A DNA stretch of 64,000 nucleotides from assembly GCF_024622975.1 (NCBI RefSeq), contig NZ_JANJZT010000009.1, positions 54,105 through 118,104 on the forward strand, read 5' to 3'. Of the stretch, positions 54,743 through 62,837 are shown one piece after another. Made by a program: the position numbers and the translations under genes. Source of the stretch: Blautia caecimuris (GTDB lineage: Bacteria > Bacillota > Clostridia > Lachnospirales > Lachnospiraceae). The notes under the pieces were generated by a model. It had not been told where the DNA came from. It saw only the letters and a program-made list of their open reading frames with translations, and made no database searches. The stretch's first letter is position 1. Each line of letters opens with the position of its first letter.

Positions 54743-56242
54743 CTACTGCCTGCCGTATCTTTTTGCAAGCACTTTCATTTCTTTTTGAAGGTTTTCTGTA
54801 AACTGTCCCGGGATCAGTCTCCACTTCCAGTTATTTCCCAGTGTGGAAGGCTGGTTCATCCGGGCGGAATTGTCCAGATACAGATAGTCCTGCATGGGAA
54901 TTACACAGAGCTTTGCCACACTTCTCATAACAAGACAGATCAGATCCTGACAGATTTCCCGGTCTGAACCGTAAAAATTATTCAGATATTCTCTTACCTG
55001 TCTGCGTTCTTTGGGCGTAATATCCCGGAACCAGGACAATAGCGTTTCGTTGTCATGTGTACCTGTATAAACCACGCAGTTTTCCGGATAATTATGAGGA
55101 AGGTAATCGCTTGCATTTCCTGTGTCTCTTTCATCAAAAGCAAACTCAATAACCTTCATATTGGGATAGCCGCTTTCCTCTACAAGACGCTTCACAGAAT
55201 CTGTCATATATCCCAGATCTTCCGCAATAATCTTTCTTGCCCCCAGCCTTACAGAAACTGCCCGGAACAAATCAATGCCCGGTCCTTTTTCCCACCATCC
55301 GTGTTCCGCAGTTTTATCCCCATAAGGAATTGCATAATACTCATCAAATCCACGGAAATGGTCGATTCTTACTACATCATAAAGGCGGAAACAGTTTTCG
55401 ATCCGTTTGATCCACCACTCAAATCCGGAGTTTCTGTGCACCTCCCAGTTATAAAGGGGATTCCCCCAAAGCTGTCCCGTTGCTGAAAAACCGTCCGGAG
55501 GACAACCGGCAACCTGTGTGGGACAATTATTTTCATCCAGCTTAAACAGCCACGGGTTTGCCCAGGTATCTGCACTGTCCATGGCAACATAAATGGGAAT
55601 ATCTCCAATGATCTCAATTCCCTGTTTATTGGCATAGGCTTTCAGCTTCATCCACTGCTGCCTGAATTTAAACTGCATATACTCCTGAAATTCAATTTCA
55701 AAGTACAGCTCACGTCTGTAATAATCCAGAGCATTCTGCCATCTGAGGCGGATATCCTCCGCCCATTCACTCCAGGGCTTTCCCTCAAATCTCTGCTTCA
55801 CAGCCATAAAAAGCGCATAGTCCTTCAGCCACCAGGCTTCTTCTTCCTGAAAGCGTCTGAATTCCTCGTTTTCCCCCACATTACTGCGCTCATAAGCCTT
55901 TCGAAGAAGAATAATCCGGCCCTTATACAGCTTCGCATAATCCACACTGGCAGGATCACTGCCAAAATCCACTGCGTCACACTCCTTTTGCGTGAGAACT
56001 CCCTCTTCGATCAGGTCTTCCAGACTGATAAAATAAGGATTGCCTGCAAAGGTGGAAAATGACTGATAGGGCGAATCACCATAGCTGGTAGGACCCAGAG
56101 GCAGAATCTGCCAGCAGCTCTGTCCTGCCGCCTTCAATGCGTCTACAAAATCATAGGCGCTTTTTGAAAAACATCCGATTCCATATTTTGACGGCAGGCT
56201 GCTGACAGGCAGCAGCACACCGCATTGTCTTTTGTCCGACAT
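54743..56242 (-). CDS. malQ: 4-alpha-glucanotransferase (amylomaltase)
   Basis: A 499-residue GH77 enzyme that transfers maltodextrin segments between chains. The nucleophile region VRIDHFRGF, the acid/base region IAEDLG and GTHDNETLLSW are all present, and the length is normal. GGAAGGAG precedes the ATG. It follows the interrupted binding-protein gene on the same strand but has its own promoter. Confidence 0.95.
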   Translation of the reverse strand: MSDKRQCGVLLPVSSLPSKYGIGCFSKSAYDFVDALKAAGQSCWQILPLGPTSYGDSPYQSFSTFAGNPYFISLEDLIEEGVLTQKECDAVDFGSDPASVDYAKLYKGRIILLRKAYERSNVGENEEFRRFQEEEAWWLKDYALFMAVKQRFEGKPWSEWAEDIRLRWQNALDYYRRELYFEIEFQEYMQFKFRQQWMKLKAYANKQGIEIIGDIPIYVAMDSADTWANPWLFKLDENNCPTQVAGCPPDGFSATGQLWGNPLYNWEVHRNSGFEWWIKRIENCFRLYDVVRIDHFRGFDEYYAIPYGDKTAEHGWWEKGPGIDLFRAVSVRLGARKIIAEDLGYMTDSVKRLVEESGYPNMKVIEFAFDERDTGNASDYLPHNYPENCVVYTGTHDNETLLSWFRDITPKERRQVREYLNNFYGSDREICQDLICLVMRSVAKLCVIPMQDYLYLDNSARMNQPSTLGNNWKWRLIPGQFTENLQKEMKVLAKRYGRQ

Positions 56243-56270
56243 ATTTTTTCTCCTTCCGTTTTCTTATTTA

Positions 56271-56299
56271 ATAGTGTCACAGGAGAAAAAAAGTGTCAA
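56271..56299 (-). promoter_or_regulatory. Probable malQ promoter
   Basis: On the minus strand a consensus TTGACA (56294-56299) is followed after 17 bases by CACTAT (56271-56276), a weak -10. The distance to the ATG is about 30 bases. Confidence 0.5.
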
Positions 56300-56321
56300 T
56301 ATCAAAAATCGCAGATTTCTG

Positions 56322-56900
56322 TCATTCTGCTGCTTTTTCCGCATATTCCACTGTAACAAGCTTTTCATAGGGCATTCTCCTGCTTAGTTCCCCTGCATCC
56401 TCCAGAATATCCTGCAAAAGCTCAAAGCTTTCCTTTTCAAATATAAGATTTTCTTTCCAGGTATCCTGTTCATGATAACGTTTTACAATAGTTGTAAGCG
56501 TTTCCATATCGGTTTCCGGAAACTGAGGCGCGATCACCTGCGCGATCTCCTCCGGTGTATGCTCCCGCACAAACTCCATTCCCATCTGAAGACCATTTGT
56601 AAACTTCTGTATTACATCCGGATACTCTTTCAGATAGCTGGTTTTTGCGCTGTAAGAAGTATAAGGCACATATCCGGACTCCACCCCAAGCGAAGCAACC
56701 ACATGACCGGTTCCCTCCTTTTCCAGAGCTGTAGCAGAAGGCTCAAACTCTACTGTAAAATCCGCAGAGTCATCCCCTGCAAAAGCTGCTGCCGTAGAAC
56801 CGAAATCAATACTCTGATCAATGGAAAGATCCTTCTGCGGGTCAAGTCCGTTTTGTTTCAGAATATACTCAAAAACCATTTCCGGCATACCGCCTGTCGC
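56322..56900 (-). pseudogene. C-terminal half of an SsuA/NMT1-type substrate-binding protein, cut by the mobile element
   Basis: About 190 residues remain, beginning near GGMPEMVFEYILKQNG and running to a natural stop. The pattern (segment DFGSTAAAFAGDDSADFTVEFEP, then GYVPYTSYSAKTSYL and QKFTNGLQ) is that of the periplasmic-binding fold of sulfonate/thiamine-precursor ABC transporters. The signal peptide and first lobe are missing; in their place is the recombinase gene in a different frame. A frame continues to 56963 but the first about 20 residues do not look native. The other half should lie beyond the far end of the element. Confidence 0.8.
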
Positions 56901-58818
56901 CACCATATCCATGTAAATTTGGGTCATATATAGAGCCTGTCGTGTTATCAGTAAGGTTTTCACAAAAGAAGTGGTTCATAATCTCCTGTAATTCTTCCTT
57001 GCTTTTCACAATCGTGTATGGTTTCAATGAGTTATCGCTTGATTCTACGATTCCCATATCCATCATAAGTCCAATATAAGGCAATACACTCTTCTTTGAC
57101 TTTGGATAACCCAAATCAGTCAGTGCTTTTGATAAATATTTTGCAGAGGTAAACCCACGTTCTTCTTCATATATGAGTCGCATGGTCTGGTAAATGATTT
57201 CGTTTTCACGACGATTCATTTCCTGTGCCGGACTATACTGAATCAGTCCGGACAGACCATATTTTAATTCGATTTCCGGAAGGCCTTCTTCATCCACTTC
57301 GATTCGCTCAATTAAGATTTCGATATCTTTACGGTCAAGAATTCCTTTTTCAATGATTTTATCTACGACCTGCAATGCATTTTCCAGTTTTTCTTTTACA
57401 TCTTTATTCTCAAGACTGATATCATTTAATTCTTTTAGCTGCAGTTCCAATCCATGAATCTGGGAAAGAATATCCTGCTGCAGAGCATCGTAAGTTTCAT
57501 TTACGATATCTTCATTACCATGAGCATTGGATAAATCTCTGACTTTCTGTGTGAAAAGAACTTTTAACTGTTTTTTGCGTTCTGATATATTGTTTTGAAT
57601 TTCAGTACGTTTTTCTTCAAGTGTTATTTTCTCAGAATCAAAATCTTTCATATCATAGGTTGCAATGACTTCTGACAAAGCATTGCGACACAGGCTGATA
57701 TAAGTTACAACATCTCCCATCAAATCATTTTCTTCGATTAAATGTGCTTTTGAGCAATGGCGCTTGCCTTTGGTGTTGTAGGTAGTGCAGATATAATATT
57801 TACGTTCTCTGCTGGAAGTGGTTCTCTTAATTGGAGTCAAACGACTTCCACAATCTTTGCAGAACAGACAACTTCCAAATGGATTTGGTATTTCGGAACC
57901 AATCCATTGTCCACGACTTCCACGATAATTGTTCTTTACACGTTTTTCTTTCATTTCCTGAATCAGATCAAAAGAAGCTTTATCAATGATAGCAGGGTGA
58001 TGATTTTCAAAAGCATACTGTTCATCCTTTGGCACACGCTTGTCTTTTCCATGAACGGTAGAACGTGCACGTTTACGCAAACGAAGTGTACCAATATAAA
58101 AATCATTTCCAAGCATATCTTTTACCATAGAATCAGACCATTCTGTTGCAATCTGACGTTTGGTAACTTTGCCTTCTTCAAGTTCTCGTTCGTGGCGAAC
58201 CATGGAAGGCGTCGGAACTTTGTTTTCTGTCAGATAGTTGGCAATCATACGATAGCCGGAACCTTTTAAGTATAGGTCATAGACCATTTTTACATATTCC
58301 GCTTCTTTCGGTACGATTTCTATGATGGATTTGTCTTTTTCATTTCGTTTATATCCAAATGGCGGCTGTGTCATAAGTGTTCCCTCTTTTTGACGAGCTC
58401 CAAGAGCACGTTTGATTTTTTTACTGGTGTCTTTTACATATCTCTCATTATACCATGTTTTAATACCAATCGTATCATCATCTGCCTGCATAGAATCATA
58501 ATTATCATCTATGACAATCAGTTGTTTTCCACGTTCCTGAAAATCATCGAGAAGAAGAAGCACTTTGGCATTGTGACGCCCGAGTCGGGAAAAATCTTTG
58601 ACAAACACGAGGTCAATATCTTTATCTAAATCTTCCATTAATTGATTGAAGCCTGGACGGTCAAATTTATATCCAGATACTCCATCATCTTCATACCAGC
58701 GGTCGATCACCATGTTATTTTCTGCCGCAAATTGGTTAATAATTAATTTCTGATTTTCGATAGAAACGTAGTTTCGTTTGTCATCATCTCTTGATAGACG
58801 TACATATCCAGCGTTCAT
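56869..58818 (-). CDS. Large serine recombinase (TndX/TnpX type) of the mobile element
   Basis: A 649-residue site-specific recombinase. The resolvase domain (1-145) has catalytic Ser9 in YVRLSRD and the arginine motif KDFSRLGR. The recombinase domain follows (about 150-295), then a zinc ribbon with Cys320, Cys323, Cys344 and Cys355, and a coiled coil (about 395-470). The ATG at 58818 has AAAGGAAGTGAG in front. The last about 20 codons run across the element junction into the interrupted binding-protein gene, so the present C-terminus is partly target-encoded. Confidence 0.93.
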   Translation of the reverse strand: MNAGYVRLSRDDDKRNYVSIENQKLIINQFAAENNMVIDRWYEDDGVSGYKFDRPGFNQLMEDLDKDIDLVFVKDFSRLGRHNAKVLLLLDDFQERGKQLIVIDDNYDSMQADDDTIGIKTWYNERYVKDTSKKIKRALGARQKEGTLMTQPPFGYKRNEKDKSIIEIVPKEAEYVKMVYDLYLKGSGYRMIANYLTENKVPTPSMVRHERELEEGKVTKRQIATEWSDSMVKDMLGNDFYIGTLRLRKRARSTVHGKDKRVPKDEQYAFENHHPAIIDKASFDLIQEMKEKRVKNNYRGSRGQWIGSEIPNPFGSCLFCKDCGSRLTPIKRTTSSRERKYYICTTYNTKGKRHCSKAHLIEENDLMGDVVTYISLCRNALSEVIATYDMKDFDSEKITLEEKRTEIQNNISERKKQLKVLFTQKVRDLSNAHGNEDIVNETYDALQQDILSQIHGLELQLKELNDISLENKDVKEKLENALQVVDKIIEKGILDRKDIEILIERIEVDEEGLPEIELKYGLSGLIQYSPAQEMNRRENEIIYQTMRLIYEEERGFTSAKYLSKALTDLGYPKSKKSVLPYIGLMMDMGIVESSDNSLKPYTIVKSKEELQEIMNHFFCENLTDNTTGSIYDPNLHGYGGDRRYAGNGF

Positions 58819-58966
58819 AGACTCACTTCCTTTCTGTATATGAAATATATTAACATGAATAATGTAAATAATAAATATAATTTTTGAAAATCGAAAGGTG
58901 CTATAGCCATGCAACCTCGATTCCACTTCGTTTCATCTCGGTCACGGGCATCGCCCTATCGTCTGC

Positions 58967-59016
58967 AAATAATATACGAACACTCGTGAGCAAGCTCCCA
59001 GTGACGTATATTATTT
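58967..59016. repeat. Long compound inverted repeat next to the recombinase gene
   Basis: AAATAATATACG (58967-58978) and CGTATATTATTT (59005-59016) are perfect complements. Inside are nested CACT/AGTG and GAGC/GCTC pairs, giving one extended 50-base hairpin. It begins right after the stop of the 66-residue frame and has no T-run, so a plain terminator is unlikely; a transfer origin or a recombinase accessory site is possible. Confidence 0.65.
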
Positions 59017-59215
59017 ACATCCGGCATGGCTCATAGGTATCGTGAAAGTGATTCTTAATAACCGCCTTTAATCCATCGTGAATATTCTTATCATTCTGTC
59101 CATCCAGATATGTGACAACTCGAAATCCCAGTTTCCTATATTTATCTTTTGCTGTTTCATATTCTTCTGTTGATGAAAAATCGTTTTTCCAAAGATAATA
59201 GGTTGGTTTACTCAA
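59015..59215 (-). CDS. Small protein of unknown function, TTG start
   Basis: A 66-residue frame, charged and aromatic-rich (TYYLWKNDF, KDKYRKLGFRVVTYLDG), with normal-looking codon use. The apparent start is TTG at 59215 and the upstream ribosome binding site is weak (GGGATGTG). I recognise no family. It precedes the recombinase on the same strand with the long hairpin between. Confidence 0.55.
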   Translation of the reverse strand: MSKPTYYLWKNDFSSTEEYETAKDKYRKLGFRVVTYLDGQNDKNIHDGLKAVIKNHFHDTYEPCRM

Positions 59216-59826
59216 GTGTTATCACATCCCCTCTGCCTTATAATTCGAGAGACGGTGTCTCTCGATTATGCCTCCGGCGGATGGCAGAGATGTGCAGAGG
59301 TAGATACTGCTACCGCAGTGCACATCTCGCCCAAGAATGCCGGGGCATTCTTGATTCAATATATGAAATCCTGTTCCTATTGTTGCAAGTCCCATTTGCA
59401 GCTTTATCGATTGAGCCGAGATTCCGGTTTCTTTGGTGAACGGTTTTTCACGTTCCTCTTATGGATGAATCCATAACTCGCCGTTGGTTGCCGAGCCACC
59501 CCAAGGAGTTTCACCTATTAGATGTGAGTGTCATTATACAGTGCAGTGATTTCACTTGCTTGCAAGAGTGAAATCACAAACGCCGACAACGAAAACTTGT
59601 TTTCGTTGTATGTTACCGCTGATTCCGGTTTCTCTAATTGTCAAGGTGCGAGAGCAATTTCTGCTCTTTTGATAAGGCGAGGATAACACGAATTTTTAAA
59701 GTACCCTGGATATTCACGGCGATTGCAATTTGGCAATGGGTATAGGATGAGAAATTGCAAATTTGCAATTGTAGAGTATGAACGGATGAGCTATAATCAA
59801 GGAAAAGAACAAGGGGAGATTATACG
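59216..59826. other. Non-coding stretch of the mobile element with hairpins and operators
   Basis: No gene is supported. It holds four perfect inverted repeats: TCGAGAGAC with GTCTCTCGA (about 59243-59265), GTGATTTCACT with AGTGAAATCAC (about 59546-59578), CAACGAAAAC-2-GTTTTCGTTG (about 59587-59608) and the 18-base palindrome at 59753-59770. GATTCCGGTTTCT occurs twice, 201 bases apart (59420 and 59621). It reads like debris or control DNA of a transfer region. Confidence 0.55.
59722..59797 (+). promoter_or_regulatory. Promoter with two ATTGC-N6-GCAAT operator-like sites
   Basis: TTGTAG (59769-59774) and TATAAT (59792-59797) are 17 bases apart and lie 30 bases ahead of the acetyltransferase. 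ATTGC-N6-GCAAT occurs at 59722-59737 and 59754-59769, centres 32 bases apart; the second is part of the perfect palindrome AATTGCAAATTTGCAATT and touches the -35 box. A dimeric repressor is expected. Confidence 0.65.
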
Positions 59827-60372
59827 ATGTTAGAAACAAATAGATTGATATTGCGTCATTGGGTAGAATCTGATGCAGAAAGTTTGTATGAATATGCGAA
59901 AGACCCTGAGGTTGGTCCGATCGCCGGATGGCCGCCACACAAAGATATTAATGAAAGTTTAAGTGTTATAAAGAATGTTTTTACTGGTGCTGAGTGCTAT
60001 GCCATCTGCGAAAAAGGGAGTGATAGAGCGATTGGCGCAGTTGAACTTAAATTGAACGGACACACAGATATGACTGAAAGAGATGATGAATGTGAACTGG
60101 GCTATTGGCTTGGGAAGCCATTCTGGGGAAGAGGTTATATGCCAGAAGCGGTAAAAACTCTTTTGCGTCATGGTTTTGAAACTCTTGGTATGACAACGAT
60201 TTGGTGCGGCTACTATGATGGAAATAACAAATCAAAACGTGTTCAGGAGAAAGTGGGTTTTGTTTATCATCATACTTGCAATGAAGTTCCAGTACCTTTG
60301 ATGAATGAAATCAGGGTTGGCCATACGAATTTTATGACGAAAGAAAGTTGGGAGAGCAAATATGGCGTTTGA
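59827..60372 (+). CDS. GNAT acetyltransferase (RimJ/RimL type)
   Basis: A 181-residue acetyl-CoA-dependent N-acetyltransferase. It opens with the family pattern LETNRLILRHW, and the acetyl-CoA loop is GKPFWGRGYMPEA (about 96-108), followed by NNKSKRVQEKVGF. AAGGGGAG precedes the ATG. It overlaps the GyrI-like gene by 11 bases. The substrate, protein or drug, is not known. Confidence 0.9.
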   Translation: MLETNRLILRHWVESDAESLYEYAKDPEVGPIAGWPPHKDINESLSVIKNVFTGAECYAICEKGSDRAIGAVELKLNGHTDMTERDDECELGYWLGKPFWGRGYMPEAVKTLLRHGFETLGMTTIWCGYYDGNNKSKRVQEKVGFVYHHTCNEVPVPLMNEIRVGHTNFMTKESWESKYGV

Positions 60373-60994
60373 TTTTAAGAAAGAATACAAAGAATTTTAT
60401 ATGCCGAAGAACAAACCAGCAATTGTAAATGTACCAAAAGCTAACTATATTGCTGTCAGAGGTAAAGGAAATCCGAATGAAGAAGGTGGAGCATATCAAA
60501 AGGCAATTAGCGTGTTATATGCTGTTGCATACACATTAAAAATGAGTTACAAGACAGAGTATAAGATTGAAGGATTTTTTGAATATGTTGTACCGCCACT
60601 GGAAGGTTTCTGGTGGCAAGACGATGTCCATGGTGTGGATTATGCAAATAAAGATGCTTTCAATTGGATTTCGGTTATTCGATTACCAGATTTTGTTACG
60701 AAAGAGAATTTTGATTGGGCAGTTGAAACAGCAACGAAAAAGAAAAAATTGGATTGTTCAGCAGCGGAATATCTTACGATTGATGAGGGATTGTGTGTTC
60801 AGATTATGCACTTTGGACCGTTTGATGATGAACCGGCAACTGTTGCATTAATGGATGATTATGTGGAACAGAATGGCTATGTAAACGATATGAGCGAGGA
60901 ACGGTTGCACCATGAGATTTACATGTCTGATGCAAGAAAGGTTGCTCCGGAAAAATGGAAAACGGTTATAAGACATCCGATAAGGAAAGCATAA
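60362..60994 (+). CDS. GyrI-like domain protein
   Basis: A 210-residue protein of the GyrI/SbmC-like small-molecule-binding family (seen in YNYIAVRGKG-type opening, here ANYIAVRGKGNPNEEG, and EGLCVQIMHFGPFDDEPAT near 135-153). Family members bind hydrophobic or drug-like molecules, some hydrolyse them. Its start lies inside the acetyltransferase gene, so the two are coupled and may form a small detoxification pair. Confidence 0.88.
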   Translation: MAFDFKKEYKEFYMPKNKPAIVNVPKANYIAVRGKGNPNEEGGAYQKAISVLYAVAYTLKMSYKTEYKIEGFFEYVVPPLEGFWWQDDVHGVDYANKDAFNWISVIRLPDFVTKENFDWAVETATKKKKLDCSAAEYLTIDEGLCVQIMHFGPFDDEPATVALMDDYVEQNGYVNDMSEERLHHEIYMSDARKVAPEKWKTVIRHPIRKA

Positions 60995-61038
60995 AATTGA
61001 ATATGGATTTTTAAGCGAGGTGAAAGAGGTCGAATTAT

Positions 61039-61773
61039 ATAGAATACGGAAAAGAAAATAGTGATGTAATTGTCCTCTTGCACGGAGGCGGTTTGTCATG
61101 GTGGAATTATAAAGAAGCTGCTGAAAGATTGCAAATGGATTATCATGTAATTATACCTATAATAGATGGTCATGCAGGCTGTGATAAACCATTTACAACG
61201 ATAGAGAATAATTCTTCGGAAATTATAGAATTTATAAATAATAAATTAGGTGGTTCAGTTCTATTGATTGGAGGATTATCACTTGGAGGGCAGATTTTGC
61301 TTGAGATTTTATCTCAACATAAGAATATATGTAAGTATGCAATCGTGGAAAGTGCACTTGTGATACCTTCAAAATTTACATATTCTATGATTAAACCGGC
61401 GTTTGGCAGTTGTTATAACTTGATAAAGTATAAGTGGTTTTCAAAATTACAATTCAAATCATTGCGAATAAAATCGAATTTGTTTGATGAGTATTACAAA
61501 GATACTTGTGCAATTACAAAGAGTGATATGATTTCATTTTTGCAGGAAAACTCTGTATATTCTTTAAAAGATGGTATTAGGGATTGCGAAGCAATTGTCT
61601 GGATTTTTGTGGGAGAGAAGGAAAATAACTCAATAAAAAAATCTGCTAAGCTTATTCATGAAAAATTACAGGGTAGTTTTATACAAATTCTGCCTAATAT
61701 GTATCATGGAGAGTTTTCAATAAATTATGCAGACAGGTATGTAAGCAAACTATTGGAAATAATAAAGCAATGA
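61039..61773 (+). CDS. Alpha/beta hydrolase with a non-canonical ATA start
   Basis: About 244 residues of an alpha/beta hydrolase: oxyanion-hole strand VIVLLHGGG, nucleophile elbow GGLSLGGQ and a late His in MYHGEF. The natural N-terminus (YGKENSDVIVLLHG) begins at an ATA codon at 61039, placed exactly 8 bases after GAGGT, where an ATG is expected; a stop lies 6 codons upstream and no ATG occurs before the oxyanion strand. Either ATA is used weakly, a TTG at 61078 makes a truncated protein, or the gene has just been inactivated by one base change. Confidence 0.65.
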   Translation: MEYGKENSDVIVLLHGGGLSWWNYKEAAERLQMDYHVIIPIIDGHAGCDKPFTTIENNSSEIIEFINNKLGGSVLLIGGLSLGGQILLEILSQHKNICKYAIVESALVIPSKFTYSMIKPAFGSCYNLIKYKWFSKLQFKSLRIKSNLFDEYYKDTCAITKSDMISFLQENSVYSLKDGIRDCEAIVWIFVGEKENNSIKKSAKLIHEKLQGSFIQILPNMYHGEFSINYADRYVSKLLEIIKQ

Positions 61774-61831
61774 AACTTTGAGTTGTGGAATCATAATTAC
61801 AACAATGTATAAGTTTGGAAAGGATGAATCT

Positions 61832-62647
61832 ATGAAATCATTACCAGCAGATAATATCCATCAACGTCTGAGTGATCTCCGTAATGGCACCGGGAAATCG
61901 CAGCAAGAAGTTGCAGATGAATTGAATATACAAGCATCCGTGTTAAGTCGTATTGAACGTGGAGAAACAAAAGCAGTCAGCCATGATTTGGTTATAAAAT
62001 TTGCAGAATACTATAATGTTTCGACGGATTATTTGCTTTGCATATCGGATATTCGCATCAGAAGGAATGTGGAACTGGAAGAATTGGGATTGACCAATAA
62101 GGCGCTGCTCCAGTTGTTACAAGGGAACGTGAATGGAGATATTTTGAGTAGATTGTTGGAGCACCGTTACTTCCCGCAACTTCTTGATACGATTAATTCC
62201 TATTTTACGGAAGAACATAATGCTGGATTCGCAAACAGAAATGCTGTCATAGATATGGGTACAGCAAGTTTAAGGGAACTTATCAAAGAAAATCCGGATT
62301 GCAAAATTGAAACCCAACATGGGATTCGTGAAATCAATGCTCAAAAGATTACCGGAACAGAGGCGGACATAGAGAAAATAAAAAGTATTTTTCTCGTAAT
62401 TCTAAAGGACATCAAAAAAGAATTTGATATACCATTTTCGGATGTTAGTTCGGAAGAATTGCAAAAGCAACTGGCTAATATGCGAAAACAGGCATTGTTT
62501 CAGAAAAAAAAGAATCCAAAGTTTAATGAAACGAATATGGCAAAACTTGTCATGAATATGTTTCAAAATATGGGAATGGATTTGGATGAGTATGAACAGG
62601 AATTGTTCCAGAAAATGATGGTGCATATGTTTCAACGTAAACGATAA
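61832..62647 (+). CDS. XRE-family helix-turn-helix regulator
   Basis: A 271-residue protein. Residues about 8-66 are an XRE helix-turn-helix (SQQEVADELNIQASVLSRIERGE). The remaining about 200 residues are helical and charged, with no family I recognise, and end Met-rich. GGAAAGGA precedes the ATG at 61832. It follows the hydrolase and precedes the AbiF module; it might control either. Confidence 0.85.
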   Translation: MKSLPADNIHQRLSDLRNGTGKSQQEVADELNIQASVLSRIERGETKAVSHDLVIKFAEYYNVSTDYLLCISDIRIRRNVELEELGLTNKALLQLLQGNVNGDILSRLLEHRYFPQLLDTINSYFTEEHNAGFANRNAVIDMGTASLRELIKENPDCKIETQHGIREINAQKITGTEADIEKIKSIFLVILKDIKKEFDIPFSDVSSEELQKQLANMRKQALFQKKKNPKFNETNMAKLVMNMFQNMGMDLDEYEQELFQKMMVHMFQRKR

Positions 62648-62704
62648 TCAGAATACGTCAGTAAAAAATGAATATAATATATAATACCCTACAAAAAAAT
62701 ACCG

Positions 62705-62733
62705 TTGACATTTCTGTGTCATTTTTGTATATT
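62705..62733 (+). promoter_or_regulatory. Consensus promoter of the RNA ahead of AbiF
   Basis: TTGACA (62705-62710) and TATATT (62728-62733) are exactly 17 bases apart. This is the best promoter in the element and lies about 100 bases before the abi start codon. Transcription should begin near 62740, immediately before the two hairpins. Confidence 0.85.
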
Positions 62734-62739
62734 ATTTGT

Positions 62740-62806
62740 AGTGGTTGTGCTGTGGAATCTCGAGATGCCCACAGCCCAGGGAGCTCATGCGTGGGCTCCC
62801 TTTTTG
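62740..62806 (+). ncRNA. Compact two-hairpin RNA upstream of AbiF (abiF-RNA-like)
   Basis: About 65 bases. Hairpin 1 pairs GCTGTGG (62749-62755) with CCACAGC (62769-62775); its loop holds the palindrome ATCTCGAGAT (62757-62766). Hairpin 2 pairs AGGGAGC (62778-62784) with GCTCCCT (62795-62801), followed by TTTTT, so it ends the RNA. GCCCA (62774-62778) could instead pair with TGGGC (62792-62796), an alternative or pseudoknot. Rfam has an abiF RNA motif found upstream of abiF genes (from memory); location and form fit, though I cannot run the covariance model. Confidence 0.7.
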
Positions 62807-62837
62807 CAACTAAAGACAAGATTGGAGAAATGCAGCT

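Noticed and set aside
56322..56963. Intact 213-residue protein of its own
   Set aside because: The sequence matches only the C-terminal half of a substrate-binding protein, and the first about 20 residues come from the element end.
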